DNA from: Rhodospirillaceae bacterium | Lineage (GTDB): Bacteria; Pseudomonadota; Alphaproteobacteria; Rhodospirillales; Casp-alpha2 | Length of the DNA: 54,022 nt | Reading direction: 5' to 3' | Assembly (NCBI GenBank): GCA_002706405.1 | Contig: PALN01000027.1 | Span: 1-54,022 of the forward strand | Part shown: in pieces, positions 18,874 to 26,888 of the stretch | Position numbering within the stretch: the first letter of the stretch is position 1 | How the letters are laid out: each line of letters opens with the position of its first letter | Notes under the pieces: generated by a model | What the model saw: the letters and a program-made list of their open reading frames with translations, nothing else | Told to the model about the DNA's origin: nothing | Databases searched by the model: none | Made by a program: the position numbers and the translations under genes

Positions 18874-19380
18874 ATGCAGTCAATCAGCCAGGGACGCCTC
18901 TATGAGGAGTCCCTGTCGCTGTTTCTGGTCCGGGCTTTGCGGCCGGGTGACTGCTTCCTTGATGTCGGTGCCCATATCGGGTTCTTTTCTCTTCTGGCCT
19001 CTCATCTGGTCGGTGATGCCGGGCGTGTCATCGCGGTGGAACCGAACGCCGATAATTTTGCCTAGCTTAAGGATCTGATGGCCCTGAACGCGCGGCCGAA
19101 CGTGACGGCCGTGAATTCCGTTGCGTCGGAAACGGACGGGACCATCGGTTTCTACCGGAACGCCGACAATGATGGCGGTCACGCCTTATGGGATTCGGGC
19201 CTGCGCGCCTGGATGAAGGGGCAGGGCCACGAAACCTTCGCGTTTCCCCAGAAAGATCATCTTCCGATCCTGGTGCCTGAGGTGACGGTGCTTGCGTCGC
19301 CCTTTGTCTTCAATGTTCTGTTTTCGACCCTGGATGCGGTGGCCGGGATATGGTCCCAAGTTACGCTGTTCGAGGGCTAA
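18874..19380 (+). pseudogene. FkbM-family methyltransferase remnant with in-frame amber stop
   Basis: Reading from 18874, the frame gives GDCFLDVGAHIGFFSLLASH (SAM-binding motif I) and VIAVEPNADNFA, then a TAG at 19063-19065. The same frame continues with LKDLMALNARPNVTAVNSVA and NADNDGGHALWDSGL, which are standard FkbM continuation motifs, to a TAA at 19378. The expected IDVEGxE block near the C-terminus is missing, and no RBS precedes the first ATG. So the gene is interrupted once and truncated or scrambled at its 3' end. A functional read-through product is unlikely. Confidence 0.75.
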
Positions 19381-20192
19381 CGCCCCTCCGGTTTGACGAC
19401 GGTTTCATAAAACCCGAACAGCATGTCGGCCGCCTCGTTCACGGCCTTGTTCAGGCTGTGGCCCGTGCTGGCGATGAAGGCGGCGTCGGCCGCCGCGTCA
19501 TCGGTGAACCGCGTGTCCATGTCCCGCGGTGACAACACCGGCGCCTGGCCCGTCCAGGTGAAGCGCCCCGTGCGCAGAACCGCATCGTCGGCCCGGCGAA
19601 CCTCCAGCCCGTCCGGCACGATGAATTTCTCGAACACGCCGCCGCCGTCGAAGGACGGCGTCAAGGCAGCGGCCCATGCCTCGAAATCGGCGTGATGGGT
19701 CTCGCCCTTGATGGTGTGCCCGTACTGCGACAAATCGCCGATGTAATGCATGGCGGCGCCCAGGAAATAGGCGGCATGGCCCGGCCTGCCGTCACGGTAG
19801 GCCTGGGCGGCCTTGTCGTATTCTTCCTGTGCCCGCCGGGCGGGCAGATCGCGGGTCACGTCGCCGCCCGCACTGAAACGCAGGTCATGGCGGCCCTTGC
19901 CTGTGTCGTTGTACCCCCGGTTCGGGACGCCGCAAGCCAAGGGGATGTCGGCATAGTCGGGGGCTTCGGTGCCGATCAGCATGAGAATGCGATGGGGATC
20001 GAGCCAGGCCCGCGCGGCCGCCGGCAGCAGGGTCCGTGCGTGGTCCGCGATCCAATCGTGGGTGGCGTAGGGCGGGGCGAGACAATCACCGGGGCTGTTG
20101 GTGACCTTGTTGTCAGGCGGGCCGTTCTTCCAGGCAACCGCCGGGTCGGCCGTCAGTGCGAGCACAAGCAGGGCCGGCAGAAATCTTATCAT
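19377..20192 (-). CDS. Exported zinc-dependent phospholipase C-like protein
   Basis: 271 aa. The signal peptide MIRFLPALLVLALTADPAVA is followed directly by WKNGPPDN. In the PC-PLC/P1-nuclease family the mature N-terminal Trp ligates zinc through its amine and carbonyl, so this cleavage site supports the assignment. Other ligands are in ATHDWIADHA, GTEAPDYAD and AMHYIGDLSQYGHTIKGETHHADF (HxxxD...H). It would hydrolyse phosphodiesters or lipids in the periplasm or outside. It follows the amidotransferase by 6 bp, so it is in an operon with it. Substrate unproven. Confidence 0.8.
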   Translation of the reverse strand: MIRFLPALLVLALTADPAVAWKNGPPDNKVTNSPGDCLAPPYATHDWIADHARTLLPAAARAWLDPHRILMLIGTEAPDYADIPLACGVPNRGYNDTGKGRHDLRFSAGGDVTRDLPARRAQEEYDKAAQAYRDGRPGHAAYFLGAAMHYIGDLSQYGHTIKGETHHADFEAWAAALTPSFDGGGVFEKFIVPDGLEVRRADDAVLRTGRFTWTGQAPVLSPRDMDTRFTDDAAADAAFIASTGHSLNKAVNEAADMLFGFYETVVKPEGR

Positions 20193-20198
20193 GGTGGG

Positions 20199-21008
20199 TC
20201 AAACGGCAAAGGGTGACACGACCAGACCGCCGTCTCCGGCGATCACGAGGTGGTCCGGTTCGATGGCGGTCCATTGCTTGAGATCGTCATCCAGGGGCTC
20301 GGACAGGATGATGATCGCCGTGCCCGTGGCCACGGTCACCTCATCGGCGGCGTCATGGGGTTTGGCACCGATGCCGACATAGAGTGTCGGTACCCGGCCC
20401 GAGGATGCATGGCGGAGCGCCCAGATCGTCTGTCCGTCCGTGAGCGCGATGGTCATGTTGAAGGGGTCGGTCACGCCGCTATCCGCCTGTGCCTTCTCAA
20501 TCGTTTGGATTGCCTGGCGGATGGCGGCTTCCGGGTCTTCGTCCAGGCCGAAGGTCAGCAGCAGGTGAAAGAAAATCTCGCTGTCCGTGGTGCCCTGGAT
20601 GTTGGGAAACAGTTCGGGTGACACGGCGAAGGCGAGGGCGCGCCGGACCTTGGACCAGCCGCCGATTTCACCGTTGTGCATGAACAGCCATTTGCCATGG
20701 CGGAAGGGGTGGCAGTTGGTGCGGTTGACGGAGGTTCCCGTGGTTGCCCGTACATGGCCGAAGAACAGATGCGATTTCACCTGCTCGGAAATGTTCAGCA
20801 GGTTGACGTCGTTCCAGGCCGGCAGGATGTCCTTGTACATGCCCGGACGGTCCTTTTCGCCATACCAGCCGATGCCGAAGCCGTCGGCATTGACCACATG
20901 GACACTTTCACTGGCCGACAGGCTTTGCCGGGTCAGCGAATTTTCAGGACGCAGCAGAAGGGTGTCCAGGTAGATGGGCGGTCCCGCGTAGGCGAGCCAG
21001 CGACACAT
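20199..21008 (-). CDS. Class II glutamine amidotransferase (EgtC/YafJ-like)
   Basis: 269 aa. Ntn-hydrolase with the nucleophile Cys2 (MCRWLAYAG) exposed after Met removal. The glutaminase pocket is in FFGHVRATTGTSVNRTNCHPF and WLFMHNGEIGGW. This family includes EgtC (gamma-glutamyl cleavage in ergothioneine synthesis) and YafJ-like proteins; no egtB, egtD or egtA is in view, so the name EgtC is not justified. RBS AAGGA. It has 21 bp to the upstream SDR and 6 bp to the downstream phospholipase-like gene. Confidence 0.88.
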   Translation of the reverse strand: MCRWLAYAGPPIYLDTLLLRPENSLTRQSLSASESVHVVNADGFGIGWYGEKDRPGMYKDILPAWNDVNLLNISEQVKSHLFFGHVRATTGTSVNRTNCHPFRHGKWLFMHNGEIGGWSKVRRALAFAVSPELFPNIQGTTDSEIFFHLLLTFGLDEDPEAAIRQAIQTIEKAQADSGVTDPFNMTIALTDGQTIWALRHASSGRVPTLYVGIGAKPHDAADEVTVATGTAIIILSEPLDDDLKQWTAIEPDHLVIAGDGGLVVSPFAV

Positions 21009-21029
21009 GTCGGTGATCCTTATCCGATA

Positions 21030-21821
21030 TCAGCTGTAACGGTTGCCGGCGGCGACCCCGCCGCCGTCGACGACAAAGGTTTGTCCGGTGATGAAGCTGC
21101 CCGCCTCGGATGCCAGCAGGATCGCCGTGCCGGCGATATCCTCCGGCTCGCCCAGGCGGCCGAGCGGATAGGCGGCTTCGGCCCGGGCGCGGGCTTCGGG
21201 ATCTTCCCAGAGAGCGCGGGCGAAATCGGTTTTGATCAGCCCGGGCGCGATGGCGTTGGCGCGAATGTTGTGGGGGCCCCATTCGATGGCCAGGTTGCGC
21301 GCCAATTGCATGTCGGCGGCCTTGGATACCGCATAAGCGCCCAGGTTCTGAGATCCTTTCAATCCGCCCACCGACGAAATCAGAATCACCGATCCGTCGC
21401 GCCGCGCGGCCATGTCCGGCAGGACCATGTTGCACAGTTTCAGGACGTTGGTGACGTTGACCTGGAGGATTTTTTCCCAGGCGCCGTCGTCGATCCCCGA
21501 CATGGGGCCGTGATAGGGGTTCACGGCGGCGTTGCAGACCAGAATATCGATGCGCCCCCAGGCCTCCATGACCTGATCGACCAGAGCCTTCAGTTGGCCC
21601 GCGTCCGATACGTTGCAGGCGGCGGCCATGGCTTCGCCGGGGGTGTCGTCGTTTTCCTTGTTGATCTGCGCCGCGACGGCTTCGCAGGCGTCGAGCTTGC
21701 GCGAAGTGATGACGACCTTGGCGCCCTGGCGGGCATAGGCTTCGGCGATGGCCTTGCCGATTCCTCGGCTCGAACCGGTGATCAATGCGACTTTGCCTGT
21801 GAGATCGAACATGGTGGTCAT
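21030..21821 (-). CDS. SDR-family oxidoreductase
   Basis: 263 aa classical short-chain dehydrogenase/reductase. Cofactor motif TGSSRGIGKAIAEAYA, NAAVNPYHGP, catalytic Ser in ILISSVGGLKG, and Tyr-Lys in GAYAVSKAADMQLARNLAIEWG. The C-terminus has GQTFVVDGG. The Arg after the first Gly motif (SSRGIG) plus TSRKLD could suit NADP(H), but specificity is unproven. The start at 21821 follows GAAGGAAACACC. First gene of the three-gene minus-strand set. Confidence 0.93.
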   Translation of the reverse strand: MTTMFDLTGKVALITGSSRGIGKAIAEAYARQGAKVVITSRKLDACEAVAAQINKENDDTPGEAMAAACNVSDAGQLKALVDQVMEAWGRIDILVCNAAVNPYHGPMSGIDDGAWEKILQVNVTNVLKLCNMVLPDMAARRDGSVILISSVGGLKGSQNLGAYAVSKAADMQLARNLAIEWGPHNIRANAIAPGLIKTDFARALWEDPEARARAEAAYPLGRLGEPEDIAGTAILLASEAGSFITGQTFVVDGGGVAAGNRYS

Positions 21822-22019
21822 GGTGTTTCCTTCTGCTGGCCGGGTGTTTCCCCTTGTCCGACGCTACTTTTTCACGCTTTTCCGGGTTTGGGAACGGGCC
21901 TGAGAGCAAATCCGGCGGCGGACGTCCGGACCTTACTTTTGGCAGGGTTGACCGGGGCGGCCTATGCATTCCACTTTGTGCGGTAAGAGGGTGGGATTCC
22001 CGCCACAAATAACGTTTTC

Positions 22020-23129
22020 GTGCCGAACACGGAACGCAGACCGCTCGTGAGGCCCGAATTGGCCACCATCAATCTACGTTCTTTTACCGTTCTGATCGTC
22101 GATCAGGACGATGCGCACCGCTGGATGATCCATAACCTTCTGCAGGCGTTGGGCGTCGGCGAGGTTTTGACGGCCAACAGCAACGACGATGCGCTGAACC
22201 TTCTCAAACGGCTGTCGAAGAAAAGCATCACCGAACGGGTCGATACCGTCGACTTCATGATCTGCGACATGTTCGAGGAGGTCTTCAATGGCATCGGCAT
22301 GGTGCGATGGATTCGCATGCATCGGGATTCGCCGAATCGGTTCCTGCCGGTCATCCTGATGGCCAAGGCATTCGATCCCGAGACCGTCGCCGAAGCCCGG
22401 GGGTATGGGGCTACCCAATTCCTGCTCAAGCCGGTCACGGTGGATGCCCTGGTCGACCGCATCCTGACCGTCGTCAACCGGCCCCGGCCCTTTGTGTACA
22501 ACACCGCCTATTTCGGGCCGGACCGTCGCGGCAGCGTCAAAAACGTGCCCCAGGAACGCCGGGATCTGGACCGGTCCGATGTGCGCGTCGACCGCTCGCC
22601 CCTGGCGACGGCGCTGGAGCGGTTTCCCAATGACAGCGTGATTCGCATATTCCGCCCCCCCAATCACCTGAAGCGCAAAGCCGGCGGCGGCGATAGCTCC
22701 GACGCCCTGTTCACCCAGGGGGCCGTGTTCAAGGCGCAGCAGGAGCTGGAGCGGTCAAAGAACGAATATGTAGGCTCGGCCCTGGACTATGTGGAGAGCC
22801 TGCAGCGGATCATGGCCGAAGCCGGCGACGCATCGGACAAGTCGGAACATTTCCAGCGCATCTACGGGCTCGCCAAGCAGCTGGGCCTGCAAGGGGAGAC
22901 GTTCGGCTATCCCTTGGTCTCCATGGTCGGCAATTCGTTGATGCGTTTCGCCGGAAGTGGCCTGCCCAACAGTGCCTCCAGCATTGAACTGGTCAAGGTG
23001 CATATCGATTCCCTGACCGTTATCCTGCGCAGCAATATCGCCGGCGATGGCGGTGATACGGGGCGCGAACTGGTGTCCAAGCTGCAGGCGGCGATCAAGA
23101 AGATCACCCGGTCTGCCGCCGCCGGGTAA
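22020..23129 (+). CDS. Response-regulator-like protein with unusual C-terminal helical domain
   Basis: 369 aa from a GTG at 22020 with no clear RBS; the true start may be a little downstream. Residues about 20-155 are a receiver domain: LIVDQDDAHRWMIHNLLQALG, phosphoacceptor Asp in VDFMICDMFEE, ATQFLLKPVTVDALVDRI with the conserved Lys. A basic linker follows (FGPDRRGSVKNVPQERRDLDR), common in single-domain regulators of alphaproteobacteria. The last 120 residues (YVGSALDYVESLQRIMAEAG... GYPLVSMVGNSLMRF) are helical, without DNA-binding, GGDEF or EAL signatures, perhaps a protein-protein output domain. No kinase is adjacent; two orphan kinases lie upstream. Confidence 0.8.
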   Translation: MPNTERRPLVRPELATINLRSFTVLIVDQDDAHRWMIHNLLQALGVGEVLTANSNDDALNLLKRLSKKSITERVDTVDFMICDMFEEVFNGIGMVRWIRMHRDSPNRFLPVILMAKAFDPETVAEARGYGATQFLLKPVTVDALVDRILTVVNRPRPFVYNTAYFGPDRRGSVKNVPQERRDLDRSDVRVDRSPLATALERFPNDSVIRIFRPPNHLKRKAGGGDSSDALFTQGAVFKAQQELERSKNEYVGSALDYVESLQRIMAEAGDASDKSEHFQRIYGLAKQLGLQGETFGYPLVSMVGNSLMRFAGSGLPNSASSIELVKVHIDSLTVILRSNIAGDGGDTGRELVSKLQAAIKKITRSAAAG

Positions 23130-23239
23130 GGGTTGGCGAGGCTGAAAAATATATATTGTTTTGTATGTAATTTTATATTTAAATGGGAGGGCAATTAAGG
23201 CCGGATGTGACCGGTTGTCCGAATAGAAGGAAAAAGCCC

Positions 23240-23827
23240 ATGCAGGCAGCGAAGCCGATATTAAGCCTATGTCACGGTCGAATCATACTGCCCGCAGCTT
23301 TGGCGCTTGCCCTGGGGCTGATGCCTGTGCCGGCGGCGGCTGCCATGACCGGCGAGGGAGCAGCGGAATTCATCCTGCCCGCCGCCGCCGATCAGAACGG
23401 TCCCGACGTGACCGCCCAGCCCGTTGCCGAGGTCGAGGAACAAGAAATGTCGGTGCCGGCCGCCCCCGCCGATCCGGAGGCGCCGGTCGTTACGGCGGCG
23501 ATCGACGCGGATACGGCGTTTTGGCGGCAGGCCGATGCGTCCAACGATCCGGAGAAAGTGAAGATCTATCTGCTGACCTATCCCCAGGGCCGTCACGTGG
23601 CGGAAGCCAAGGTCCGATTTCGCGAGTTGCTGAGTGCCTTGTCGGCACGCCCGGCGCCGTTGCCGCAGCCGCGACCGGTGCGCCTTATCGATGGCCCGCC
23701 GCCGATCGTGCACCCAGCCCGGCCCGCGCGCTTGTTCAACGCGCCGCCGCCGGTCCTGCGCCCGGCGCGGCCCGCACGCTTTTTCGACGGCCCGCCGCCG
23801 ATCTCGCGCCGGCATCCTGTTCTTTAG
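23240..23827 (+). CDS. Exported Pro/Ala-rich protein with C-terminal repeats (hypothetical)
   Basis: 195 aa. The signal peptide (IILPAALALALGLMPVPAAAA) leads to an A/P/E-rich mature protein. Residues about 95-135 match the short helical repeat FWRQADASNDPEKVKIYLLTYPQGRHVAEA, the FW-x-S-x-DP-x-YLxxYPxG element often next to caspase-like or SPOR-type domains. The C-terminus has three imperfect repeats of PARPARLFNAPPPVLR type. Start at 23240 with AGAAGGA upstream. Function unknown; probably periplasmic, binding something through the repeats. Confidence 0.75.
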   Translation: MQAAKPILSLCHGRIILPAALALALGLMPVPAAAAMTGEGAAEFILPAAADQNGPDVTAQPVAEVEEQEMSVPAAPADPEAPVVTAAIDADTAFWRQADASNDPEKVKIYLLTYPQGRHVAEAKVRFRELLSALSARPAPLPQPRPVRLIDGPPPIVHPARPARLFNAPPPVLRPARPARFFDGPPPISRRHPVL

Positions 23828-23905
23828 GCATTTGGCCATGGACTTAACCCAACCGTCATCCGGCGTTCATGCCGGGGTCATTCGGTCCCTGTATCTAGCG
23901 GGACC

Positions 23906-24502
23906 ATGTTCGCAGCCCCCCGCATCCCCGTCCGTGCCGTGACCCAGGACGTTTTGACCGGAACGTTGGTTCTGGTCGTCGGCCCGTCCGGGGCCGGCAA
24001 GGACAGTCTGATTGGTGGTGCCCGGCAGGCCTTTGCCGCCGGTGCCGACGTCGTGTTCCCTCGCCGCGAGATCACCCGCCCGGCCGACGCCGGGATCGAG
24101 GATCATACCGCCGTCACGGAAGGCCAGTTTCATGCTCGGCGCGAGTTGGGCGGTTACCTGCTGTCCTGGGGGGCGCACGGCCTGTGGTACGGCATACCGG
24201 CGGAGACCAAGGACGATCTGCTGATCGGCCGCACGGTTGTGGTCAATGCGTCGCGCGCCGTGATTGATGATGCACGCGGCCGGTTCCAGCGCCTGCGCGT
24301 CATTTCGGTAAGCGCCGATGAAAAGACGTTGCGTGCCCGCCTCGGCGCGCGGGGGCGGGAAACGGATGCGCAGATCGCCCACCGGCTCGAACGGGCCCGG
24401 GCCTTCCGTGTTGAAGGCCCGGACGTCATCGCGTTTCCCAATGACGGACCGCTCGAGGCGGCGGTCGACCGTTTCAGCCGCATTCTGCGAAACCTGGCCT
24501 GA
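23906..24502 (+). CDS. phnN: Ribose 1,5-bisphosphate phosphokinase PhnN-like
   Basis: 198 aa guanylate-kinase-like fold. Walker A is VVGPSGAGKDSLI; REITRPADAGIEDHTAV and FHARRELGGYLLSWGAHGLWYGIP are the PhnN/GMK substrate lid and binding regions. PhnN makes PRPP from ribose 1,5-bisphosphate in the C-P lyase phosphonate pathway. No other phn gene is nearby, so it is an isolated copy. Start ATG 23906 with a poor RBS (GCGGGACC). Guanylate kinase itself is less likely because of the KDSLI and YLLSWGAHG features. Confidence 0.82.
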   Translation: MFAAPRIPVRAVTQDVLTGTLVLVVGPSGAGKDSLIGGARQAFAAGADVVFPRREITRPADAGIEDHTAVTEGQFHARRELGGYLLSWGAHGLWYGIPAETKDDLLIGRTVVVNASRAVIDDARGRFQRLRVISVSADEKTLRARLGARGRETDAQIAHRLERARAFRVEGPDVIAFPNDGPLEAAVDRFSRILRNLA

Positions 24503-24518
24503 GGCCGGCTTGCCTGCG

Positions 24519-25019
24519 TCAACGCAGAGCCATGACCTCGACCCGGCGGCTGCCGTCGAACCACAACCAACTGGGTGCCGTGTCGCCGAAGGCTTCCGCC
24601 CGAGACGATACGGATAGGTTCTCCGGTGCGACGCCGGCGCCGATCAGGCGCGCGGCCACGGCTCGGGCGCGGTTCATGGCCAAACGGTCATTCAGGTCCG
24701 CGGGACCCCGCTTGTCGGCCTGACCCACGACGCAGATCGTCGTCCCGGACGGAAGGGTGTCCGCAAAGGCGCGGATTTCGGCTTCCTTGTCGGCGGGGAC
24801 GGCGGCGCTGGCGGTCTTGAACCCGGTCACGATCAGGGGGATGGATTGACCATATCCGGTGGCCGCATCGCAGGCCGCATCATAGGGCTCAGCCGCGCGG
24901 GCCGCGCCCGCGGCAAGCATCGCCGTGGCAAACAATCCGGCGGCCGTCAGGCCGGCGGCGAGCAGGCCGGTGGCGATCAGGCCCGCGGACGGGCGGGGGT
25001 CGGAAATGCTGTTGGGCAT
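24519..25019 (-). CDS. OmpA-family periplasmic protein
   Basis: 166 aa. A long N-terminal export signal (LIATGLLAAGLTAAGLFATAMLAAGAARA) precedes a single OmpA_C-type peptidoglycan-binding-like domain: IRAFADTLPSGTTICVVGQADKRGPADLNDRLAMNRARAVAARLI, with the Asp and Arg of the diaminopimelate-binding loop at DKRG and NRARAVA. There is no beta barrel. It probably lies in the periplasm or is anchored through its N-terminus. RBS AGGAGAGAACC. It converges on phnN. Confidence 0.85.
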   Translation of the reverse strand: MPNSISDPRPSAGLIATGLLAAGLTAAGLFATAMLAAGAARAAEPYDAACDAATGYGQSIPLIVTGFKTASAAVPADKEAEIRAFADTLPSGTTICVVGQADKRGPADLNDRLAMNRARAVAARLIGAGVAPENLSVSSRAEAFGDTAPSWLWFDGSRRVEVMALR

Positions 25020-25143
25020 GGTTCTCTCCTGTACCGGGTTGATCCGATGACAAGAGGTATCGCCCCCAAACAGGGCCTTTGTGGGCAGGAAATGGGACCA
25101 TTTGGTGTTGCCGCTGCCTTATTTCGGCGGGGCGGCGGACGGC

Positions 25144-25806
25144 TCACCGTTTGCGTGCCAGGGTCAATCCATCGGCCACGGACAGCAGGGAGACCGTGAC
25201 CCGGTCGTCATCCTTCAGGCCCGCGTTGAAGGCGCGGATCGCCTTGGTGTCCACGGTGTCGTCCGAAGGATCGATGACCCGCCCGTTCCACAACACGTTG
25301 TCGACGGCGACGAGGCCGCCCGGGCGGAGCAACGTCAGGCAGCGGTCGAAATAGGTCTGGTAGTTTTCCTTGTCGGCGTCGATGAACGCCATGTCGAAGG
25401 TGCCGGCGCGGCCCTCGCTTATCAGGGCGTCCAGGGTTTCGACGGCGGGCGCCAAGCGCAGGGTGATGCGTTGGTCCACCCCGGCCTCGGCCCAATAGCG
25501 GCGGGCGACGGATGTATAGTCTTCGGACACGTCGCAGCATACCATCTCACCGTCGTCGGGCAGGGCGAGCGCCATGGCGAGCGAACTGTAGCCGGTGAAG
25601 GTGCCGACCTCGATAACCCGCCGCGCCCCCATGAGTTCGACCAACAGGCCCAGCAGTTGCCCCTGATCCGGAGAAATCTGCATCCGGGCCTGGGGATGGC
25701 TGTCCGTTTCCCGGCGCAGGCGGGCCAGTACCTCGGGCTCGCGCAGCGTCGTTTGCAGGATGTACTCATAAAGTGCTGGGTCCAGGCCGGTTGTGGATTT
25801 CGTCAC
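25144..25806 (-). CDS. Class I SAM O-methyltransferase
   Basis: 220 aa of the caffeoyl-CoA/catechol O-methyltransferase (methyltransf_3) family. RVIEVGTFTGYSSLAMALALPDDG is motif I, VCCDVSEDYTSVARRYWAEAG follows, and DMAFIDADKENYQTYFDRCLTLLRPGGLVAVDNVLWNGRV carries the metal-binding Asp residues (DADK, DN). It methylates a vicinal-diol-type substrate with Mg2+; the substrate is unknown. The RBS region is GAGAAGGAGCC. First of the minus-strand genes on this side; 30 bp follow to the cyclophilin-like gene upstream. Confidence 0.9.
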   Translation of the reverse strand: MTKSTTGLDPALYEYILQTTLREPEVLARLRRETDSHPQARMQISPDQGQLLGLLVELMGARRVIEVGTFTGYSSLAMALALPDDGEMVCCDVSEDYTSVARRYWAEAGVDQRITLRLAPAVETLDALISEGRAGTFDMAFIDADKENYQTYFDRCLTLLRPGGLVAVDNVLWNGRVIDPSDDTVDTKAIRAFNAGLKDDDRVTVSLLSVADGLTLARKR

Positions 25807-25836
25807 GGGGGGCGGCTCCTTCTCGGGTGAATGGTG

Positions 25837-26211
25837 CTAATCGCCGCGTTCGACGGAAATGGATGCCCCCGCCGGAACGGCGGCCAGGGTCTTCACGTCC
25901 TCGACGGCGTCCGCCCAGATATTGCAGGGCGAGGCCAGGCGGCATTCGTCGCCTTGCGAAATGGGGGTCGGCCCGAAGCCGATGGCGATGCTGTCGCCGT
26001 CGGTCCAGAATGCAATCTCGCCCGGTTGGACGACGGCGCGGGCATCGGGCTCGCGGGGCAGGGACACGGGCGCTGAAAAATAAACTTCATCGCCCCAGGT
26101 GCTGGCCTGGGAGGTGAAGGGGGCGGCCTCCCAGATCGCGGCGGCGGTCGGCGTGTCACGCAAAGTCACGGTCAGGGTCACGGCCCCGATAGTCATCTTG
26201 ATCGTCTTCAT
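25837..26211 (-). CDS. Cyclophilin-like-fold protein (TM1367/DUF369-type)
   Basis: 124 aa, no signal peptide. Compact beta-rich domain with the characteristic [27 protein letters not shown] and the later [22 protein letters not shown]. This matches the small bacterial cyclophilin-like family without proven peptidyl-prolyl isomerase activity. It lies 83 bp downstream of the SnoaL-like gene on the same strand. No catalytic function assigned. Confidence 0.75.
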   Translation of the reverse strand: MKTIKMTIGAVTLTVTLRDTPTAAAIWEAAPFTSQASTWGDEVYFSAPVSLPREPDARAVVQPGEIAFWTDGDSIAIGFGPTPISQGDECRLASPCNIWADAVEDVKTLAAVPAGASISVERGD

Positions 26212-26294
26212 TGTGTATTAGGCCTCCTCCTCGGAATACCGGTGTTTGTCCCCACGCAGATTTTTTACCGTATCCGTTGATATTTTCGCACCCC

Positions 26295-26699
26295 CTATTG
26301 CAGGGTCGGGTCCGTGTCCTCCTGATCGGCGGCGGCCTGATCCTGGCAGGGGGCCGCCTGATGATGGACCATGCGCCAGACGGCCCCCTTTCGCACGAAT
26401 ACGTTCGTCGTGGTCAGCAATGTCCCCGGCATGCGTTCGAACCCGATCACGTAGGCCGTGTCGCCCTGGGAATAGGCCCGGGCGCCGACGCAGCGAATCT
26501 CCGCCGTTTCTCCGGAAGACAGGATCGAAGTCCAACTGTCCATCACCTCCTGCTGGCCGGCCAAGGGGGGCCAGCCGGGATGAATGCAGGTGATGTCCCG
26601 GTCGTCGGCCCAGACCGCGCGCATTTGCTCGATGCTGCCGCCGGCGAAGGCGGCATAGAAGGTGTCGTTGGCGAACAGGATTGCTTCCCTGTCTGACAT
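26295..26699 (-). CDS. SnoaL-like / NTF2-fold protein
   Basis: 134 aa. Alpha+beta cone fold as in SnoaL/DUF4440 proteins: FYAAFAGGSIEQMRAVWADDRDITCIHPGWPPLAGQQEVMDSW, then VFVRKGAVWRMVHHQAAP. The CIHPGWPPLxG motif is shared by many stand-alone bacterial members of unknown role. The C-terminal QDQAAADQEDTDP tail is acidic and probably disordered. Cytoplasmic, no partner evident. Confidence 0.8.
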   Translation of the reverse strand: MSDREAILFANDTFYAAFAGGSIEQMRAVWADDRDITCIHPGWPPLAGQQEVMDSWTSILSSGETAEIRCVGARAYSQGDTAYVIGFERMPGTLLTTTNVFVRKGAVWRMVHHQAAPCQDQAAADQEDTDPTLQ

Positions 26700-26888
26700 G
26701 CTTGGATATCCCCCGTTTTCCGTGCCCGCCTTCCCGAACCTCTGCAGATGTCAGAAAGACAGGAGCAACGGAATGATCCTATTCAGCGCCCGATCGGCCA
26801 AAATTCTGGCCGCCGGCCCGGTCGTCCTTGAAAATGGGGGCAATTGCCCGTCGCATCAACGACGAACCTTTTCCTGAAGGAACCGACC

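Noticed and set aside
20199..21008. Naming the amidotransferase egtC
   Set aside because: No other ergothioneine genes are present; only the general class II amidotransferase family is supported.
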